NCBI GenBank assembly: GCA_020741755.1
Contig: DYYI01000060.1
Location: 1-18,072 of the forward strand
From: Aliicoccus persicus_A
GTDB taxonomy: Bacteria > Bacillota > Bacilli > Staphylococcales > Salinicoccaceae
Direction of reading: 5' to 3'
Length of the DNA: 18,072 nucleotides
Numbering within the stretch: position 1 is the stretch's first letter; each line of letters starts with the position of its first letter. Below the pieces are notes generated by a model that worked only from the letters and a program-made list of their open reading frames with translations, made no database searches and was not told the DNA's origin. Both the position numbers and the translations under genes were made by a program. Below are positions 1 to 7,270 of this stretch, piece by piece.

Positions 1-779
1 ATGCCATCACCGACGTCACGCTTTAACGTCACGAAGTATGCTATAGCAAAGAATATAATGAGAATAGAAAACGGAATGAGCCATTCTATATTATTTCCGC
101 CGTATGCATCGAGACGAGATAACCAGTGATATGGTGAGATAACCGAATAACTCATATCCACAACATCGGTAATTGCACGATATAAATACATACCAATCAG
201 AACGCCAAGTGCAATACCAAACGTCATGTCACTCGTCGTAACAAAGGCACCGATCGCCATCGTTAATGCATAAAACAGTAAACCAAATAATGTGATCGCA
301 CTGATAAACACAACGTGATCTATAAATTCTGAGCCGTTCACATTGACGAGCGTTAATCCTGCTATTGTGATAATGAAAAATGGAATATTAATCAATATAC
401 CAACCATCACATGATTGACAAACAACGCTTTCCGGCCGATACCACTTGCTATGAGCAGTTCTGTGAGACCTTCATTCTCTTCGTGCTTGACCACTTGATT
501 CGCAATCAAAATATTAAATAAACCGTATGCGAGACCGAGAAACAGCACTGTAACGACCATAAACAAGGCAGCTTCTGTAAATTCACCAGGTGGAATTGGA
601 CCCGCCATCGCTACCATCGCTGGTGAATCCATTGCCATCCGCATACTCATTCGCTCAAACGGATTGCTATATAGTTCACCAATCATAAATGCAATAACAA
701 TCGTCAATACAGACAATGTTGCGACCCATATGGAGACTTTTAACCAGAGCGCTTTTATTTGTAATCGTATATAATTCAT
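1..779 (-). CDS. ABC-2 type transporter permease, 3' end cut by the window edge
   Basis: Reading leftwards from ATG 777-779, an open frame runs off the window start, giving 259 codons. The visible part is very hydrophobic: one membrane segment near residues 15-34, then several between about 70 and 240. The stretch HEENEGLTELLIASGIGR (about residues 99-116) after the second membrane segment matches the cytoplasmic E-G-x-x-E-L-L-x-x-x-x-x-GR signature of large drug- or antibiotic-type ABC-2 permeases, which usually have about 530 residues and two such halves. The start codon overlaps the stop of the upstream ATPase (ATGA, 776-779), so the two are translationally coupled and should form one exporter. 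The substrate cannot be read from the sequence; a hydrophobic toxic compound is typical when a TetR regulator leads the operon. Confidence 0.85.
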   Translation of the reverse strand, partial: MNYIRLQIKALWLKVSIWVATLSVLTIVIAFMIGELYSNPFERMSMRMAMDSPAMVAMAGPIPPGEFTEAALFMVVTVLFLGLAYGLFNILIANQVVKHEENEGLTELLIASGIGRKALFVNHVMVGILINIPFFIITIAGLTLVNVNGSEFIDHVVFISAITLFGLLFYALTMAIGAFVTTSDMTFGIALGVLIGMYLYRAITDVVDMSYSVISPYHWLSRLDAYGGNNIEWLIPFSILIIFFAIAYFVTLKRDVGDG

Positions 780-1657
780 CGATTCGCCTCGTAAAATCGT
801 AAGAAGATATCTTCCAGTTTCGATGGCTCTGTCTCAAGATGGGTGATCTTGTATGATTTTAATTCATTTAAGAAGTCTGGTATCGATTCATTGTCGACGA
901 GCAGATGTAATTGCCCACTTTCTTCCGTAGCGTTATGCACAAAGTCTAATTCTTTGAGTGGAGATAAGTCGTCATTTGATTCAACGATATATTTCATACG
1001 CGTAATATGACTAAGTTCACTGAAGCGTCCACTCTCGACGATTTTTCCGTCTTTAATAATTGAGATACGATCCGCAAGTTTCTCTACTTCAGACAAAATA
1101 TGACTCGACAAGAGCACGCTCTTACCATCTTCTTTTAGCTTTTTCACTTCTTCATGGAACGTGTGCTCCATCAATGGGTCAAGCCCAGACGTCGGTTCGT
1201 CAAAAATAAACAGTTCTGCATCAGAACAAAACGCACTAATGAGTGCAACTTTCTGTCTGTTACCCTTTGAGTACGTCTTTGATTTTTTATGGGGATCCAG
1301 TCTGAACGTTTCGATCAATTCGTCGCGACGCTTCGTGTCTGAAAACCCGCGCGCAGCCATCAGAAAATTAATGACTTCGAGCCCCGTTAAGTTAGGCCAC
1401 AGACTCACATCTCCTGGGACGTAACTAATCTTGGATAAGTATTTTTTATCTTTTGAAACATCCATATCGTCGACCAAAATTTGACCTTTCGTTATGCCGA
1501 TTGCACCGATAATCATGCGAATCGTCGTCGACTTACCTGCCCCATTCGGACCGATAAAACCATACACTTCCCCTGGTTCAATCGCCATCGAGACATCTTC
1601 AACCGCTGTAAAATCACCAAATTCCTTCGTCGCTTCTTTAATTTCCAATATTGCCAT
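776..1657 (-). CDS. ABC transporter ATP-binding protein
   Basis: This 293-residue nucleotide-binding subunit powers the adjacent permease. Motifs in order are Walker A GPNGAGKST (36-44), a YSKGNRQK signature segment (129-136) replacing the usual LSGGQ, Walker B LFIFDEPTSGLD (149-160) and the switch histidine in SSH (184-186). The C-terminal 80 or so residues form an extra domain typical of DrrA/BcrA-type drug export ATPases. The start ATG lies 6 bp after the TetR stop, and its own stop overlaps the permease start, so all three genes belong to one operon. The family is certain. The transported compound is unknown, and export rather than import follows from the absence of a binding protein and from the permease type. 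Confidence 0.93.
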   Translation of the reverse strand: MAILEIKEATKEFGDFTAVEDVSMAIEPGEVYGFIGPNGAGKSTTIRMIIGAIGITKGQILVDDMDVSKDKKYLSKISYVPGDVSLWPNLTGLEVINFLMAARGFSDTKRRDELIETFRLDPHKKSKTYSKGNRQKVALISAFCSDAELFIFDEPTSGLDPLMEHTFHEEVKKLKEDGKSVLLSSHILSEVEKLADRISIIKDGKIVESGRFSELSHITRMKYIVESNDDLSPLKELDFVHNATEESGQLHLLVDNESIPDFLNELKSYKITHLETEPSKLEDIFLRFYEANR

Positions 1658-1663
1658 CTACAA

Positions 1664-2257
1664 TCACTCCTTATAGTACAATTTTTTCATGACATCTAAA
1701 TGCTTCTCGAAATCTTCGTAATAAGGTTCTAGGTTCTCCAAATCAATAAGTCCCATCTGCCACATGTTCTTCATCTGTTCTGCATAGCCGTCGAGCGTCC
1801 ATCGAATGAGATCCATCATCCTATCCTTCGGTAAATCATCTCTGAGATTCGAAACATCAACACCTTCAAGCAATTGATTGAGTGACTTCTCTCTGAACTC
1901 ATCCAATTGTTGACGATATTTCTCTGGTAATGTCTTGTCTAAATAAGCCTTGCTTAAAAACTGCGTCAGTTCCGGATGTCTCATTTGAAACGCTTGCTTC
2001 AGCTGCATCAGTTCATACATTCTCTCGATGAATCCCGTTTTCTGATAAAGAAATTCGTTTGTCTCAGTAATCGTGATATGAATTGCGTGCTCAATACTCG
2101 AGTGATAGAGTTTTTCCTTTGATCCGAAGTAATTGAATAACGTCCCTTTCGAAACGCCCGCTTCTCTGACAATTTTGTTCGTCGAAGCTTGCGAGTATCC
2201 GTGCGTCTCAAACTCTTTATACGCAGCACGCAATATTTTCTCTTTAGTCTCTTGCAA
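1664..2257 (-). CDS. TetR/AcrR family transcriptional regulator of the ABC exporter operon
   Basis: This 197-residue protein has a classic TetR N-terminal domain: helix 1 ILRAAYKEFETHGY (8-21), then the helix-turn-helix TNKIVREAGVSKGTLFNYFGSKEKL (about 26-50). The rest is an all-helical ligand-binding and dimerisation domain without recognisable specificity. The start is TTG (2255-2257), chosen because AGAAGG (2265-2270) sits 7 nt upstream; no ATG start is better placed. It is the first gene of the regulator-ATPase-permease operon and very probably represses it through the palindrome at 2299-2315, with an exporter substrate as inducer. The effector is unknown. Confidence 0.92.
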   Translation of the reverse strand: MQETKEKILRAAYKEFETHGYSQASTNKIVREAGVSKGTLFNYFGSKEKLYHSSIEHAIHITITETNEFLYQKTGFIERMYELMQLKQAFQMRHPELTQFLSKAYLDKTLPEKYRQQLDEFREKSLNQLLEGVDVSNLRDDLPKDRMMDLIRWTLDGYAEQMKNMWQMGLIDLENLEPYYEDFEKHLDVMKKLYYKE

Positions 2258-2298
2258 AGCGTCACCTTCTTTGAATTGAGAGTAGTCTTTTCTTTTGT

Positions 2299-2315
2299 TT
2301 GACCACTCTGGTCAA
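2299..2315. promoter_or_regulatory. Palindromic TetR operator upstream of the exporter operon
   Basis: TTGACCA-CTC-TGGTCAA is a perfect 7-bp inverted repeat with a 3-bp centre. It lies about 40 bp upstream of the TetR start and just downstream of the candidate promoter, so bound regulator would block transcription of its own operon. Symmetry and position are seen; TetR binding is inferred. Confidence 0.75.
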
Positions 2316-2319
2316 TTTA

Positions 2320-2349
2320 AGTCTACAATAAGACAGTCACTGTTGTAAA
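2320..2349 (-). promoter_or_regulatory. Candidate SigA promoter of the tetR-ABC operon
   Basis: On the minus strand, TTTACA (2344-2349) and TAGACT (2320-2325) are separated by 18 bp and placed just before the operator. The -10 box matches only 4 of 6 positions, so this is a moderate prediction supported mainly by its relation to the operator. Confidence 0.45.
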
Positions 2350-2356
2350 TGATAGA

Positions 2357-2401
2357 AACAAAAACGGCTTTGGAATCTTAAATAAGATTCCAAAGCCGTT
2401 T
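2357..2401 (-). terminator. Long perfect hairpin insulating the exporter operon from the repeat array
   Basis: A perfect 19-bp inverted repeat (2362-2380 and 2383-2401) beginning AAACGGCTTTGG is separated by only 2 bases. Read on the minus strand it ends in CCGTTTTTGTTT, a usable U-tract. On the plus strand the tail is weaker (GTTTATTTG). It lies directly upstream of the tetR promoter, so it would stop transcripts arriving leftwards from the repeat array and the lipoprotein gene. Confidence 0.7.
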
Positions 2402-2442
2402 ATTTGCTGGATGTACGATTAGTGATCAACATTTTACTCCCC

Positions 2443-2754
2443 TTAGTGTTCCTCATCATACCGTTTTCTCTTCGGGAGTCCCATTAAATGGTATAAAGTG
2501 TTACTCCGGCACATGATTTCGTCTCGGGAGTAACAATAATCGGTACAAAGTGTTACTCCGGCACATGATTTCGTCATGGGAGTAACAGTAAACAGTACAA
2601 AGTGTTACTCCGATCCATGATTTTACCTCGGGAGTAACAGTAAACTGTACAAAGTGTTACTCCGGCACATGATTTCGTCTCGGGAGTAACAGTAAACAGT
2701 ACAAAGTGTTACTCCTGACCATGATTTTACCTTGAGAGTAACAGTTTACTCTCA
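2443..2754. repeat. Tandem hairpin repeat array A, sub-array with GTTACTCC/GGAGTAAC stems
   Basis: Six units with an exact 52-bp period; the conserved AAAG position starts at 2443 (degenerate), 2495, 2547, 2599, 2651 and 2703. Each unit carries one GTTACTCC and one GGAGTAAC half-site. GGAGTAACA pairs with the following TGTTACTCC across a constant 15-nt loop of type GTAAACAGTACAAAG (for example 2527-2535 with 2551-2559). GTTACTCC can also pair with the next GGAGTAAC across a loop resembling CACATGATTTCGTCTC. The first unit at 2443 mixes a GTTCCTC half with a GGGAGT half and is a worn edge. No gene lies here: the repeat creates short open frames without ribosome binding sites. Confidence 0.9.
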
Positions 2755-3054
2755 TAAGTGTTCTACAGACGATAAAATAGGACGCTGTGGAACAGTTTAC
2801 AGAGCAAAGTGTTCCACAGCTCCAATTTTTTACTCGTGTGGAACAGTTTATAGAGCAAAGTGTTCCACAGCTCCGAATTTTTCCTCGTGTGGAACAGTTT
2901 ACAAGGCAAAGTGTTCCACAGCACCGAATTTTTCCTCGTGTGGAACAGTTTACGAGCCAAAGTGTTCCACAGCTCCGATTTTTTCCTCGTGAGGAACAGT
3001 AACCAACAAAAAGTGTTCCTCAGGCAATGGTAGTCACCACCTGTGGAACACTTT
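2755..3054. repeat. Tandem hairpin repeat array A, sub-array with GTTCCACA/TGTGGAAC stems
   Basis: Six units with a 51-bp period (2755, 2806, 2857, 2908, 2959, 3010) continue the previous array in phase but with a different stem. The best hairpin is GCTGTGGAACA (2784-2794) with TGTTCCACAGC (2810-2820), an 11-bp perfect stem around a 15-nt loop. The unit at 2989-3022 has TGAGGAACA with TGTTCCTCA, a compensated double change. The last hairpin, 3010-3054, has 14 of 15 pairs and sits 13 nt beyond the stop codon of the lipoprotein gene. On the minus strand it is followed by a run of five T, so it can terminate that gene. Confidence 0.9.
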
Positions 3055-3067
3055 AATATCAATTCAT

Positions 3068-3643
3068 CTAGTCGTTCTTTGTCATCGTGAAAACTGCACC
3101 CTGCAATTCTTCGAGTGCTTCTTCATCTTCTGTTGTCAGATCATCTGATTCTATCTCGTAACTCTCCACATTTCCTTCCACAACTATCTCACTTTCGTAG
3201 TCGTTCTTAACAAGCACAGCGGTAATTTTCGAGTCATCATTCTCTACTTCATAGCTCAGCTTTTTATCTTCAACAGTGTATGTACCTTCAAACGATGATT
3301 CTTCTTGTTCAAGAGTCACTGTATCTTCATCAAAAATTAGTTCTCCAAATGGTTGCAACTGTCCGTCGTGCTGGATGCTTAAATAGTAGGAGTTGCCGGC
3401 ATACTGGTTGTCGTCATTTGATTCATCTTCAACTGAATCGTCTTCATCAGTTGATTCTTCTTCATCCGAATCCTCGTCCGCTTCTGATTCCTCTTCTTCC
3501 TCAGGCTCGTCAGTTACCTCGACCTCATCAGTCTCCTCTACTTCTTCCGCATCCTCATTTTCTTCAACTTCTTCTGTATCTTCTTCACCGTTACAAGCTG
3601 CTAGTAACATTAATGATGCTAGAACTGTGTATGTTTTTTTCAA
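3068..3643 (-). CDS. Acidic surface lipoprotein, distant relative of the 14-15.5 kb lipoproteins
   Basis: The signal peptide MKKTYTVLASLMLLAAC ends in the lipobox LAAC, so the protein is lipid-anchored outside the membrane. I chose TTG 3641-3643 because AGGAG (3653-3649 on the minus strand) is 8 nt away. A GTG at 3652 overlaps that ribosome binding site and would only add three residues. After the cysteine come about 60 residues made almost entirely of Glu, Asp, Ser and Thr, an unstructured acidic spacer. Then comes a domain starting GNSYYLSIQHDG, continuing YTVEDKKLSYEV and EGNVESYEIESDDLTTED, and ending VFTMTK. That order (GNxY, YxVxD, EGxVxxYxLExDD, YTxTK end) matches the three small lipoproteins at 14043-15536. 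Function is unknown. Such acidity is common in exported proteins of salt-tolerant bacteria. Confidence 0.85.
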   Translation of the reverse strand: MKKTYTVLASLMLLAACNGEEDTEEVEENEDAEEVEETDEVEVTDEPEEEEESEADEDSDEEESTDEDDSVEDESNDDNQYAGNSYYLSIQHDGQLQPFGELIFDEDTVTLEQEESSFEGTYTVEDKKLSYEVENDDSKITAVLVKNDYESEIVVEGNVESYEIESDDLTTEDEEALEELQGAVFTMTKND

Positions 3644-3725
3644 TTTGTCCACTCCTAAGTCTAATGTGTCTATAACATAAAATATCGTATCACAATTTAA
3701 ATCGTAATATAGTAATTATGATAAT

Positions 3726-6710
3726 CTACTCGAGCTCCGTCAAGTATCCTTGAACTCGGGCTCTGTTTTTCTCGAGATCGTCACTATATTTCGCATACTC
3801 ACTGAGCAACAGATATAGTTGTCTGAGTTTTTCTATCAATGTTTGTTCTTGTTGTGCTGTGACTTGTGTATCTCGCATGAGTACACGATATTCATTTTCT
3901 AGCCATCTGAAGTGACGGTCTAATGTTTCTTGTGCGAACTCTCCAGCATTATCTCGATTTATTTGATAGCTGATTTTGTAATATTCTGCTACCTGAGCAA
4001 AGTCTTCTCCTAAATAGGTTACGCCGAGTTGTTTATATAAATCTCCGATGAATATATGGTGTTGTCCCAATATGTTAGTTGACTTTTCTATTAACTCATA
4101 AAGCATGTGACGTGTTTGACGATATTGTTGGAATTGATTTAAACAATATATATAATAATAAGCTGCTTTAAATGTATGGTAACTATCTTCGCCAAATTTG
4201 TTGAGCATCGTTTCATAGTTCATTTTAAATATATCTCGTGCTGTTTCTGAACGATATTCTAGGAACATCGTTGCAAGTGCGATATTGTTCGTCACTTGTA
4301 TAATATCCGCTTCATTGGATTCACTGTTTTGTGTGATTTTCATTGCAAGTTCAATGAGTTGTTCTGGCACATCGTACTGTTCAGCATCATCATTTTGACT
4401 TCTTCTTAACCGCTTCGCTAGTATATGGGCAGTCTCGGTTAACACGATTGCGTGATGTGTATGAATGAGTGAATCAAACAGTTCAGGTTCTGAGGTTTGT
4501 ATTTCTGTAATTTCATTTAAATAAGCCTGCATGTTATTCAACGTTTCCACATGCGCAACACTTAGTAAGATGTATGGTGCAAACTTCACTTTAAAGAGTG
4601 AATCTCTGAAGAGTCTGAAGAACACAATACTCAGTTGGTGTGCATCCACATTTTCACTTAATAGCATCTTGTTAGAAATCAATGTCTCTACGGATTCTAA
4701 GAAACTAAAGATGTCTTCATCATCGATTTCAAAGAACTGTGCACTCGTCTCATCTCCTTCTTGCATCGTTTTCACTGTAATACCTTCTTGAGAATAAGAT
4801 GCACCAAACATCAACGAATCATTATTTCTATTGTCATAAATATGTGTAATCAATGGGTGACTTGTGATGCTATATCGTTCTGATTCATTATACTTACCAA
4901 TCATTTGATAATATTTTGCTGCATTGACTGATACGTGTATTGATCGACGATCGAACGCTTCAATGATATTTGTGACACCCGCATCTAGCCCCATAATATT
5001 TTGTGTATTGATGATGTCTAAATGTGCTGCGAATGCTGCTTGAACACCTTGCGAGTTAAACAATGCCGGGTCTTCCTTCACACGATTAAACATCTGTTGT
5101 TCATGCATGAGTGCTTCTCTAATACCAAGTGCGCCCGACTCTACCATATTGCTTAGCATGACACCGAGATTATTTTTAAGCCCCTCAAATCGCTCCGCAC
5201 CATCATATATATAACGTGTTAATCGAATCACGCGTTGAACCTCTTCATGCCTCATGAGGTAACCACTGTTTCTATGTACTAAAATATCAAGTATTTGTTT
5301 CATAAAAGCAGAGTTGATAATCGGTTTCTTTTCAATCTGACCGTTTAAAACAATCTCTATGAACCCTTTATTTAACCGATAAACTTCCAGTCCATTTTTC
5401 GTATATGTCTCTACAAAATTCAACTTCATAATCTCTTCTAGCTGTGTTTCTAAATCATGATGATGACTAAATTTCGGGAGAATGTCTTTCATCAATACAT
5501 CTTCTTTTTCTGTTGTCCACCACTCAAGTGCGACGAGAATTTTTATGATTAACACACGTGATGTATCTGCACCGTCTTTTGACTGGATGTACTTAGCATA
5601 CTTTTGAAACACTAATTGTTCCTTTTTCTTATCAAAATCTACAGCATCTAGTTTTTCTAAAATATCTTCTGATGTTTTCAAATCATCATCATTAATTAAG
5701 TTACGCGCTAAATCTAACAGCAACGGACTACCTTCTGTATATTCGTATAATTTTTCACGAATATTTTTGTAATCTTCACCGATCAGCTGGCTGTTTTTTT
5801 CTAGATAAAGTGATGTCTCTTCTGCTGAAAATCGCTCCAGTGGATCAAGGCTCATAAAGTTGTTTTTATCCCACTGATCATCTTTCGTTAACTCTAACGG
5901 TTCTCTTCCAGACACAATCCACAAGCAATTCGGAATTGAATGCCATAGTCCATAACCGAATCCAACAGCACTGTCATCTTGACCGGAAATCAACCATTCA
6001 AAGTCTCCTCGGAAATCTTCAAAACAATCAAATATAATGATTATCGGCGTATTTAATCTTTCAACATTTTGTTTCATATCTACGATAAACGCTTGGTTAA
6101 GCATATGCTTAACTTGTTCATCCGTAACTATGATGTTTTCTTTATTAACACTTGAGTTTTTAAAGCTATTACCGACCTGATCAATGACGATGCTTGTCAG
6201 TCCCCATGTGAAGTTATCAAGAATAGATTTAATAGCATCAAAACTAATCTTCTTCACACCACTCGAACTCGATTCGTATGTGTGTAGCTCAATTTCTGTG
6301 GCATATTTTTTCCTAATAAAATCAATGACAGTATCAAATTCTTTAAATTTAAAATTATGAAGACGTGTCAGTTCATTTCTCATCTCCACGAGAATATCAA
6401 TGACCTCGTAAGAACTTCTGAATTCTTCTGAAAAATTTATGCTGATTACTTTAGAGTGCTGCGTGCTATTTGCATTGTTGTAGATTACTTTCTCGCTCAA
6501 GAATGACTTTCCTCGACCTGCTTTACCTGTGAGCCCGAGTACAAAATAATCGTTCTCATCTTGTGCGGATGAAAGTGCGTCAATTTTTGAATCGACGACT
6601 TCTAAATAAAGTTCACGCCCAATAAAGTTCTCAAGTAGTTTTTTGGAATCTCTTGCATGTGTTTTAAAATTGTCAGAGTGATTGCTTGAATTTAATGCCA
6701 TCTCATACAA
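3726..6710 (-). CDS. Large STAND-type P-loop ATPase with C-terminal helical (TPR-like) repeats
   Basis: This 994-residue protein starts with only about 60 residues before Walker A GKAGRGKS (62-69). Walker B IIIIFDCFED (223-232), an LWIVSGRE sensor-like strand (263-270), a helical segment and a GSPLLLDLARNL motif (327-338) follow. This order fits NB-ARC/STAND signal-transduction ATPases, where GxP marks the winged-helix side. Residues from about 400 to the end are helical, and the last 200 resemble tetratricopeptide repeats, the usual sensor part. No nuclease, TIR, protease or membrane effector is evident. The protein could be a switch that acts through a partner, a regulator, or a defence sensor whose effector is unrecognised. 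The start is ATG 6708-6710; an ATG three codons later is as good, since only a weak GAAAGAG precedes both. The gene stands alone, with its own promoter and a decayed region upstream. Confidence 0.75.
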   Translation of the reverse strand: MYEMALNSSNHSDNFKTHARDSKKLLENFIGRELYLEVVDSKIDALSSAQDENDYFVLGLTGKAGRGKSFLSEKVIYNNANSTQHSKVISINFSEEFRSSYEVIDILVEMRNELTRLHNFKFKEFDTVIDFIRKKYATEIELHTYESSSSGVKKISFDAIKSILDNFTWGLTSIVIDQVGNSFKNSSVNKENIIVTDEQVKHMLNQAFIVDMKQNVERLNTPIIIIFDCFEDFRGDFEWLISGQDDSAVGFGYGLWHSIPNCLWIVSGREPLELTKDDQWDKNNFMSLDPLERFSAEETSLYLEKNSQLIGEDYKNIREKLYEYTEGSPLLLDLARNLINDDDLKTSEDILEKLDAVDFDKKKEQLVFQKYAKYIQSKDGADTSRVLIIKILVALEWWTTEKEDVLMKDILPKFSHHHDLETQLEEIMKLNFVETYTKNGLEVYRLNKGFIEIVLNGQIEKKPIINSAFMKQILDILVHRNSGYLMRHEEVQRVIRLTRYIYDGAERFEGLKNNLGVMLSNMVESGALGIREALMHEQQMFNRVKEDPALFNSQGVQAAFAAHLDIINTQNIMGLDAGVTNIIEAFDRRSIHVSVNAAKYYQMIGKYNESERYSITSHPLITHIYDNRNNDSLMFGASYSQEGITVKTMQEGDETSAQFFEIDDEDIFSFLESVETLISNKMLLSENVDAHQLSIVFFRLFRDSLFKVKFAPYILLSVAHVETLNNMQAYLNEITEIQTSEPELFDSLIHTHHAIVLTETAHILAKRLRRSQNDDAEQYDVPEQLIELAMKITQNSESNEADIIQVTNNIALATMFLEYRSETARDIFKMNYETMLNKFGEDSYHTFKAAYYYIYCLNQFQQYRQTRHMLYELIEKSTNILGQHHIFIGDLYKQLGVTYLGEDFAQVAEYYKISYQINRDNAGEFAQETLDRHFRWLENEYRVLMRDTQVTAQQEQTLIEKLRQLYLLLSEYAKYSDDLEKNRARVQGYLTELE

Positions 6711-6769
6711 CTCTTTCTCTATATATTTGTCTCTATCGTGTAACCGAAACGCATTTGCATGTAGGTTAC

Positions 6770-6798
6770 ATTATACTTGAATCTCAGTTTTACATAAA
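6770..6798 (-). promoter_or_regulatory. Candidate promoter of the STAND ATPase gene
   Basis: On the minus strand there is a perfect TATAAT (6770-6775) with a poor -35, TTTATG (6793-6798), 17 bp upstream. It lies 59 bp before the start codon. The -10 is convincing, the -35 is not. Confidence 0.5.
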
Positions 6799-6858
6799 CT
6801 ATATAATCGCTTAACTAAGAATTAACAAAAAAAATTATAAAATGAAATTAACTTACAT

Positions 6859-7069
6859 AAAAGGAGCTCACTTTAACATGTTCAAACGTTCTTTAGTATA
6901 TACTTTATCAGAAACTGCATTAACAATCGGTGCCTGAGGTTTTGCTCAAGATAATCAAGCGCTCGCTCAAGACAATGTAGAAATTGACGAAATTTCAATC
7001 GGTTTTGTTCCTTCTCGGGTTAGACACGTTCGCAGGAACCGTGGTGATTTTATCTTTACTGTGGCGTAA
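6859..7069 (+). pseudogene. Remnant of a phosphonate/phosphite-type (PhnD-like) binding lipoprotein gene
   Basis: AAAAGGAG (6859-6866) precedes ATG 6878-6880, which opens a lipoprotein-like signal peptide, MFKRSLVYTLSETALTIGA. The codon where the lipobox cysteine should be is TGA (6935-6937), followed by GF. Reading on in the same frame gives an acidic stretch and then EISIGFVPSR, which matches the mature start of PhnD-family binding proteins (typically TIGFVPS). After that the resemblance stops, and the frame ends at 7067-7069. The gene has therefore lost its anchor residue and more than nine tenths of its body. Family assignment rests on one short motif plus the signal peptide and is moderate. 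That the gene is dead is clear. Confidence 0.6.
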
Positions 7070-7112
7070 GTTGGAAAGTTACTTTACGAACAAATCGAGA
7101 GTATCGATATGA
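6999..7112 (+). pseudogene. 3' fragment of a membrane-protein gene joined to the phnD-like remnant
   Basis: In the frame two bases off the previous one, SVLFLLGLDTFAGTVVILSL leads into a basic tail, LWRKLESYF, and a stop at 7110-7112. This looks like the last transmembrane segment and cytoplasmic end of a larger membrane protein. It has no start or ribosome binding site of its own, and its upstream part is replaced by the lipoprotein remnant, so a deletion probably joined two genes here. A single hydrophobic stretch can arise by chance, so the assignment is tentative. Confidence 0.4.
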
Positions 7113-7192
7113 AACGATGCAATAGTTGGAATGAAGTCGGATCTATTTTGGTCGGACTCATCGTGTCTATATTAATTATTGAATTGTTCTAG
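7109..7192 (+). CDS. Possible 27-residue single-pass membrane peptide
   Basis: An ATG overlaps the stop of the preceding membrane fragment (ATGA, 7109-7112), the arrangement of translationally coupled genes. It opens 27 codons: a polar start with one Cys and one Trp, then a hydrophobic segment VGLIVSILIIELF at the C-terminus. There is no separate ribosome binding site. It may be the intact last gene of a decayed operon or simply residual sequence. The family is not recognised. Confidence 0.25.
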   Translation: MKRCNSWNEVGSILVGLIVSILIIELF

Positions 7193-7244
7193 AATAAAAT
7201 TAGGAAAAAATTGGTTGAAGGCTAGTAGAATAGGATTTATTTAG

Positions 7245-7270
7245 GGGCTACCAATTCGCAGCCCTTTTTT
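7245..7270 (+). terminator. Intrinsic terminator for the decayed plus-strand genes
   Basis: GGGCT (7245-7249) pairs with AGCCC (7260-7264) and is followed directly by six T (7265-7270), a standard factor-independent terminator on the plus strand. It is built into the first unit of the repeat array that follows. Confidence 0.65.

Noticed and set aside
2008..2265. An 85-codon minus-strand frame overlapping tetR
   Set aside because: It is out of frame within the TetR coding region, highly basic, and has no family resemblance.
2443..3054. CRISPR array
   Set aside because: There are no unique spacers: both the stem and the in-between segments are repeated, and no cas genes are nearby.
2732..3062. 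Open frames on both strands across array A, with 17-residue repeated peptides such as EQFTEQSVPQ
   Set aside because: 51 bp is exactly 17 codons, so any frame free of stops in one unit stays open across units. There is no ribosome binding site or start context. The 52-bp sub-array shifts the frame, and its GAGTAAC stem can bring in a TAA stop.
3280..3680. Serine-rich or leucine-rich open frames antisense to the acidic lipoprotein gene
   Set aside because: They are shadows of the Glu/Asp/Ser-rich coding sequence on the minus strand, which has a lipobox and a good ribosome binding site.
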